Source: Lyophyllum atratum (taxonomy: Eukaryota; Basidiomycota; Agaricomycetes; Agaricales; Lyophyllaceae). Taken from it: a stretch of 64,000 nt of DNA. The notes beneath the pieces are model-generated. The model made no database searches and was not told the origin of the DNA. It was given only the letters and a program-made list of their open reading frames with translations. Position 1 is the stretch's first letter, and every line of letters starts with the position of its first letter. Positions 61,654-64,000 of this stretch are shown here, piece by piece. A program made the position numbers and the translations under genes. The stretch is from positions 248,001 to 312,000 of the forward strand of contig JACGCN010000031.1 in NCBI GenBank assembly GCA_014905825.1, in the 5' to 3' direction.

Positions 61654-62952
61654 ATGGCTACCCCATTCTCCTGGTCCGATACATTCCAAATCGCATTCTC
61701 GTCCTGTCTCCCATGCCTCTCAAAGCCTTCGAGCCCCGGAGCATCCGCCTCCACCGACTCCCTACTAGACAACCCCACAGCTCATCGCATCCCGCGCGCT
61801 AGAGCAGACGAGCTCCAAGGGCTACTAGCGGACAGCGATGCAGAAGCTGAGCGGATGTCCCTGCATTCCAACCCCGGGCGTAGCAGGAAACGCACAAAGC
61901 GGAAAAAGGATAAACGCATAACGCTGTTTGGGTACGACCTCTTCGGCCACGCACCGCCTCCTATACAGCTCCCTGACTCGGACGACGAGGGAGGTGGCCG
62001 TCCTCGCGGTGCCCCAACGCCTATAACTCGCTCGTCATCACTTACGTTCGACTCGGATGCGGCGCCCCTGGATCCTTCGACAATTGCTACTATCTCGACA
62101 TCGTCAGCCGCACTGCGGGCTCGTGAGGAGGCGGAGGAGGAGGAAAGATGGGCCAAGGCTGAGAGGCGGGAGAAGAGGAGGCAGAGGAAGGAGCTCAAGA
62201 AGGTTGCCAAAGCACTGGCTCTAGCGGAGCAAGGTCAGGACTTCGAGGGATTCCAAGGCAGCGGTAGTGGGTTCCCCTCTGAGGAGTATGGGCCGTTTGT
62301 GCGTGGTGGGAACGAGAACGTCGATGACGAGGGTGATGCGGATGCCGATCTGGACGGAGCATTGTATGCCCGTAAGCACACCACTGGGAACGGCTCAGGC
62401 TCAGACTCGAGGAGCAGAACCTCCGCCTCGAGGTCGCAGCAGTCGCACGGTGATCAGCCATACTCTCAAAGAGCTCATCAGCGACGGTTGTCGGAGTCGC
62501 AGGTTAATGCACCCCCTCCAGGTGGCACCGATTCCGCAGTCCCTCGCAAGAAGAAATCAAAATCTAAGTCATCTACCACCACTCGCTCGACAGCATCAAG
62601 AGCGTCCCGATCTAACACTAGCGGTTCAACCTCACAGTCACCTTCCCTCGCGTCGCCTGTGTCACCCACCTTTACCGGGTCAGAGAATTTCCCCAAGTCG
62701 AAACTGAGCATCGCGGACAGCGATTTTGACGGCAGTCAAGGTCTCCCGGAGATCGACCTCCCCACTTCTGCTCTTCGCGGCGGGTTTCCCTCAACGGGCC
62801 TGCGCGGTGGCTTCCCCTCGCAAGGTTTCAAGGGGTTCCCGAGTTCCGGTCTCGGCGGCCCTCCAAAGATCGAGCGGAGGGACTCCTTACTAGCCAGGGG
62901 CGGCGCATTCTTGGCTACAAGGGGTGACCCGCCAGGGGACGTTGATGGCTGA
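61654..62952 (+). CDS. Hypothetical basic, Ser/Arg-rich protein, 432 aa
   Basis: A single uninterrupted exon starts MATPFSWSDTFQIAFSSCLP CLSKPSS. The paired cysteines near the N-terminus could be lipidation sites. A basic cluster (GRSRKRTKRKKDKRITLFGY DLFG) is followed by an EEAEEEERWAKAERREKRRQ RKELKKVAK helix (predicted coiled coil, about residues 153-185). The C-terminal half is a low-complexity Ser/Gly region with GGFPS repeats (RGGFPSTGLRGGFPSQGFKG). No enzymatic domain was recognised. The compositional pattern suggests a peripheral or disordered scaffold protein. The frame is intact and the coding signal is good. Confidence 0.65.
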   Translation: MATPFSWSDTFQIAFSSCLPCLSKPSSPGASASTDSLLDNPTAHRIPRARADELQGLLADSDAEAERMSLHSNPGRSRKRTKRKKDKRITLFGYDLFGHAPPPIQLPDSDDEGGGRPRGAPTPITRSSSLTFDSDAAPLDPSTIATISTSSAALRAREEAEEEERWAKAERREKRRQRKELKKVAKALALAEQGQDFEGFQGSGSGFPSEEYGPFVRGGNENVDDEGDADADLDGALYARKHTTGNGSGSDSRSRTSASRSQQSHGDQPYSQRAHQRRLSESQVNAPPPGGTDSAVPRKKKSKSKSSTTTRSTASRASRSNTSGSTSQSPSLASPVSPTFTGSENFPKSKLSIADSDFDGSQGLPEIDLPTSALRGGFPSTGLRGGFPSQGFKGFPSSGLGGPPKIERRDSLLARGGAFLATRGDPPGDVDG

Positions 62953-63809
62953 GTCTGCGGTGGAAATCCGGATTTCTAGATCTTTATACACTCTCGTTTC
63001 TTTTTTGACGTTCCCGACGTGCGGGGTCACTTAAAAGAAGACCTGCCAGTTTCGACGGGTCCCGACGCTTCTCCCGACATTGGTCATCGTCCCGCCCTCT
63101 ACCGCTATATATCTCGTTCTTTCAATCTCTCCATTCCTCTGCGGCCCCGCTCCCTCTTCTTCGACGGGAGATCATGATGTTTCTTCTGGATTCACGACCT
63201 ATATGCACGAATCACGCCATCGTTGTTTTTCTAATGCCACCCTGACGCACTGCCACCTTTTACTTTCGATCGCATTCGTCTTCATACGATGTGTAGACTC
63301 ATATACCCCACCACTTTCTAATGACATTTGTACCTGTTCTACCTCAGGATCTATAGCGGGAGAATTTGGACTCAGACTTCGCCTTTTGCTACATTCTATG
63401 CCCTTCTACAGCCTTCTACAAGGCATGTAAGAGCAGGTGCTTTTGCAGCCCGTGACTCTGTTGGATGCCTCGTGTTTGAACGTCGATAGGCTGGTAGCTT
63501 GACATCACGAATGACGTCCGAACCTGCGGAACTTTGAGGCAAGATAACGGAACTTGAAGATACGTTCTTGAGCAATGTATATCCGGCGTCATGGGCATAG
63601 CATACGGATAAGATCGTGCTCGAGGCAACAGAAGCGCTACTCAAGACTCAAGGGTAGAAGTACACTTTATTTCTCATCAGTCGTAGTTACATGACACTGT
63701 GGGAGACGTGGGGATAGTGGGATTATACAACATCGGATTGAAGAGCCAGGGAGTGTTTGGATTGGAGTCGTGGTGAATGGATCTGATCATCGGAGGCGTG
63801 GTGCAGCGA
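62953..63809. other. Intergenic, convergent gene ends
   Basis: This is the 3' flank of the hypothetical gene (+) and of the metallothionein (-). No gene or repeat was recognised. Confidence 0.45.
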
Positions 63810-63959
63810 TTAGCACTTGCATTCTCCGGCCTTGCAGCCGCAGCTATGGGATCTAGTCAGTTTACCCATTATAGACACAGACAAGTGAGGTGCGCACCTA
63901 TCACCGCAGTTGCAGGTAGAGGAGCCGCAGTTGGCGTAGGAAACGGGGGTCGCGGTAGT
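63810..63959 (-). CDS. Metallothionein, 3' part (cut by window edge)
   Basis: Small cysteine-rich metal-binding protein for copper/zinc/cadmium buffering in the cytosol. Two terminal exons are visible, 63898-63959 and 63810-63852, separated by a 45-nt intron. They read TTATPVSYANCGSSTCNCGD RSHSCGCKAGECKC and stop at 63810. CxC pairs (CNC, CGC, CKC) and the ECKC end are typical of basidiomycete metallothioneins. A further upstream exon must lie past or at the window edge: an acceptor (CACCTCCAG) is seen at about 63960-63968 and the start was not found within the remaining 30 bases. Confidence 0.8.
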   Translation of the reverse strand, partial: TTATPVSYANCGSSTCNCGDRCAPHLSVSIMGKLTRSHSCGCKAGECKC

Positions 63960-64000
63960 CTGGAGGTGAAACAGTGTTAGAGAGGATGTTCATATATAAC

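Noticed and set aside
61782..62210. Minus-strand 142-codon frame
   Set aside because: Antisense of the 432-aa hypothetical protein; no independent support.

Overview
This window looks like nuclear DNA of an Agaricomycete-type basidiomycete. The genes carry many short GT-AG introns of about 50-60 nt. The families are typical of mushroom-forming fungi: fungalysin M36 proteases, FunK1-type kinases, an aryl-alcohol-oxidase-like GMC flavoenzyme, a 7TM membrane protein, a captured class I hydrophobin fragment and a small cysteine-rich metallothionein. Species cannot be assigned from the sequence alone.

Layout, left arm (1-34.6 kb): secreted fungalysin 1 (+); fungal tRNA ligase Trl1 (-), whose frame is broken at seven places; PROPPIN Atg18 (+); an EZH2-like CXC-SET methyltransferase (+); a 7TM protein (-); fungalysin 2 (-); exocyst subunit Exo70 (-); a CK1-like kinase (-); fungalysin 3 (+, one frameshift). 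Next is a duplicated composite segment holding an internally deleted FunK1 kinase plus a fungalysin exon fragment. It is followed by a small hypothetical gene, a near full-length FunK1 kinase (-) and the CCAAT-binding subunit HAP3/NF-YB (+).

Middle (35.8-52.7 kb): a mobile-element island. Two related 4.6-4.8 kb elements (A, 35808-40626; B, 44397-48979) end in CACTG, have very long terminal inverted repeats (about 429 and 386 bp) and sit in exact 3-bp target duplications (CGA and TAT). Neither shows a transposase. Between their repeats they carry pieces of unrelated host genes: a MIOS/SEA4-like WD40 fragment and a proline-rich ORF in A; a hydrophobin 3' half, a homoserine dehydrogenase first exon and a TPR (possibly auxilin-like) fragment in B. 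I read them as non-autonomous CACTA-like elements that shuffle host gene pieces (Pack-type), and this is the main discovery candidate. Between and beside them are the second copy of the FunK1/fungalysin segment, two tandem copies of an unrecognised gene family, and an apparently intact pogo/Tc1-mariner element (49118-52177) inserted into the second tandem copy, where the paralogue shows the empty site.

Right arm (53.9-64 kb): bifunctional AIR carboxylase ADE2 (-) diverges from ribosome assembly factor RSA3 (+) across a 146-bp promoter holding a telobox-like motif. Then come a secreted aryl-alcohol-oxidase-like GMC enzyme (-), a basic/serine-rich hypothetical protein (+) and the 3' part of a metallothionein (-) cut by the window edge.

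Housekeeping genes (ADE2, EXO70, ATG18, HAP3, RSA3) read intact wherever I checked. The single-base frame breaks concentrate in the tRNA ligase, with one in fungalysin 3 and others in duplicated or captured copies. Most are +1 insertions, so consensus error must be separated from real decay.
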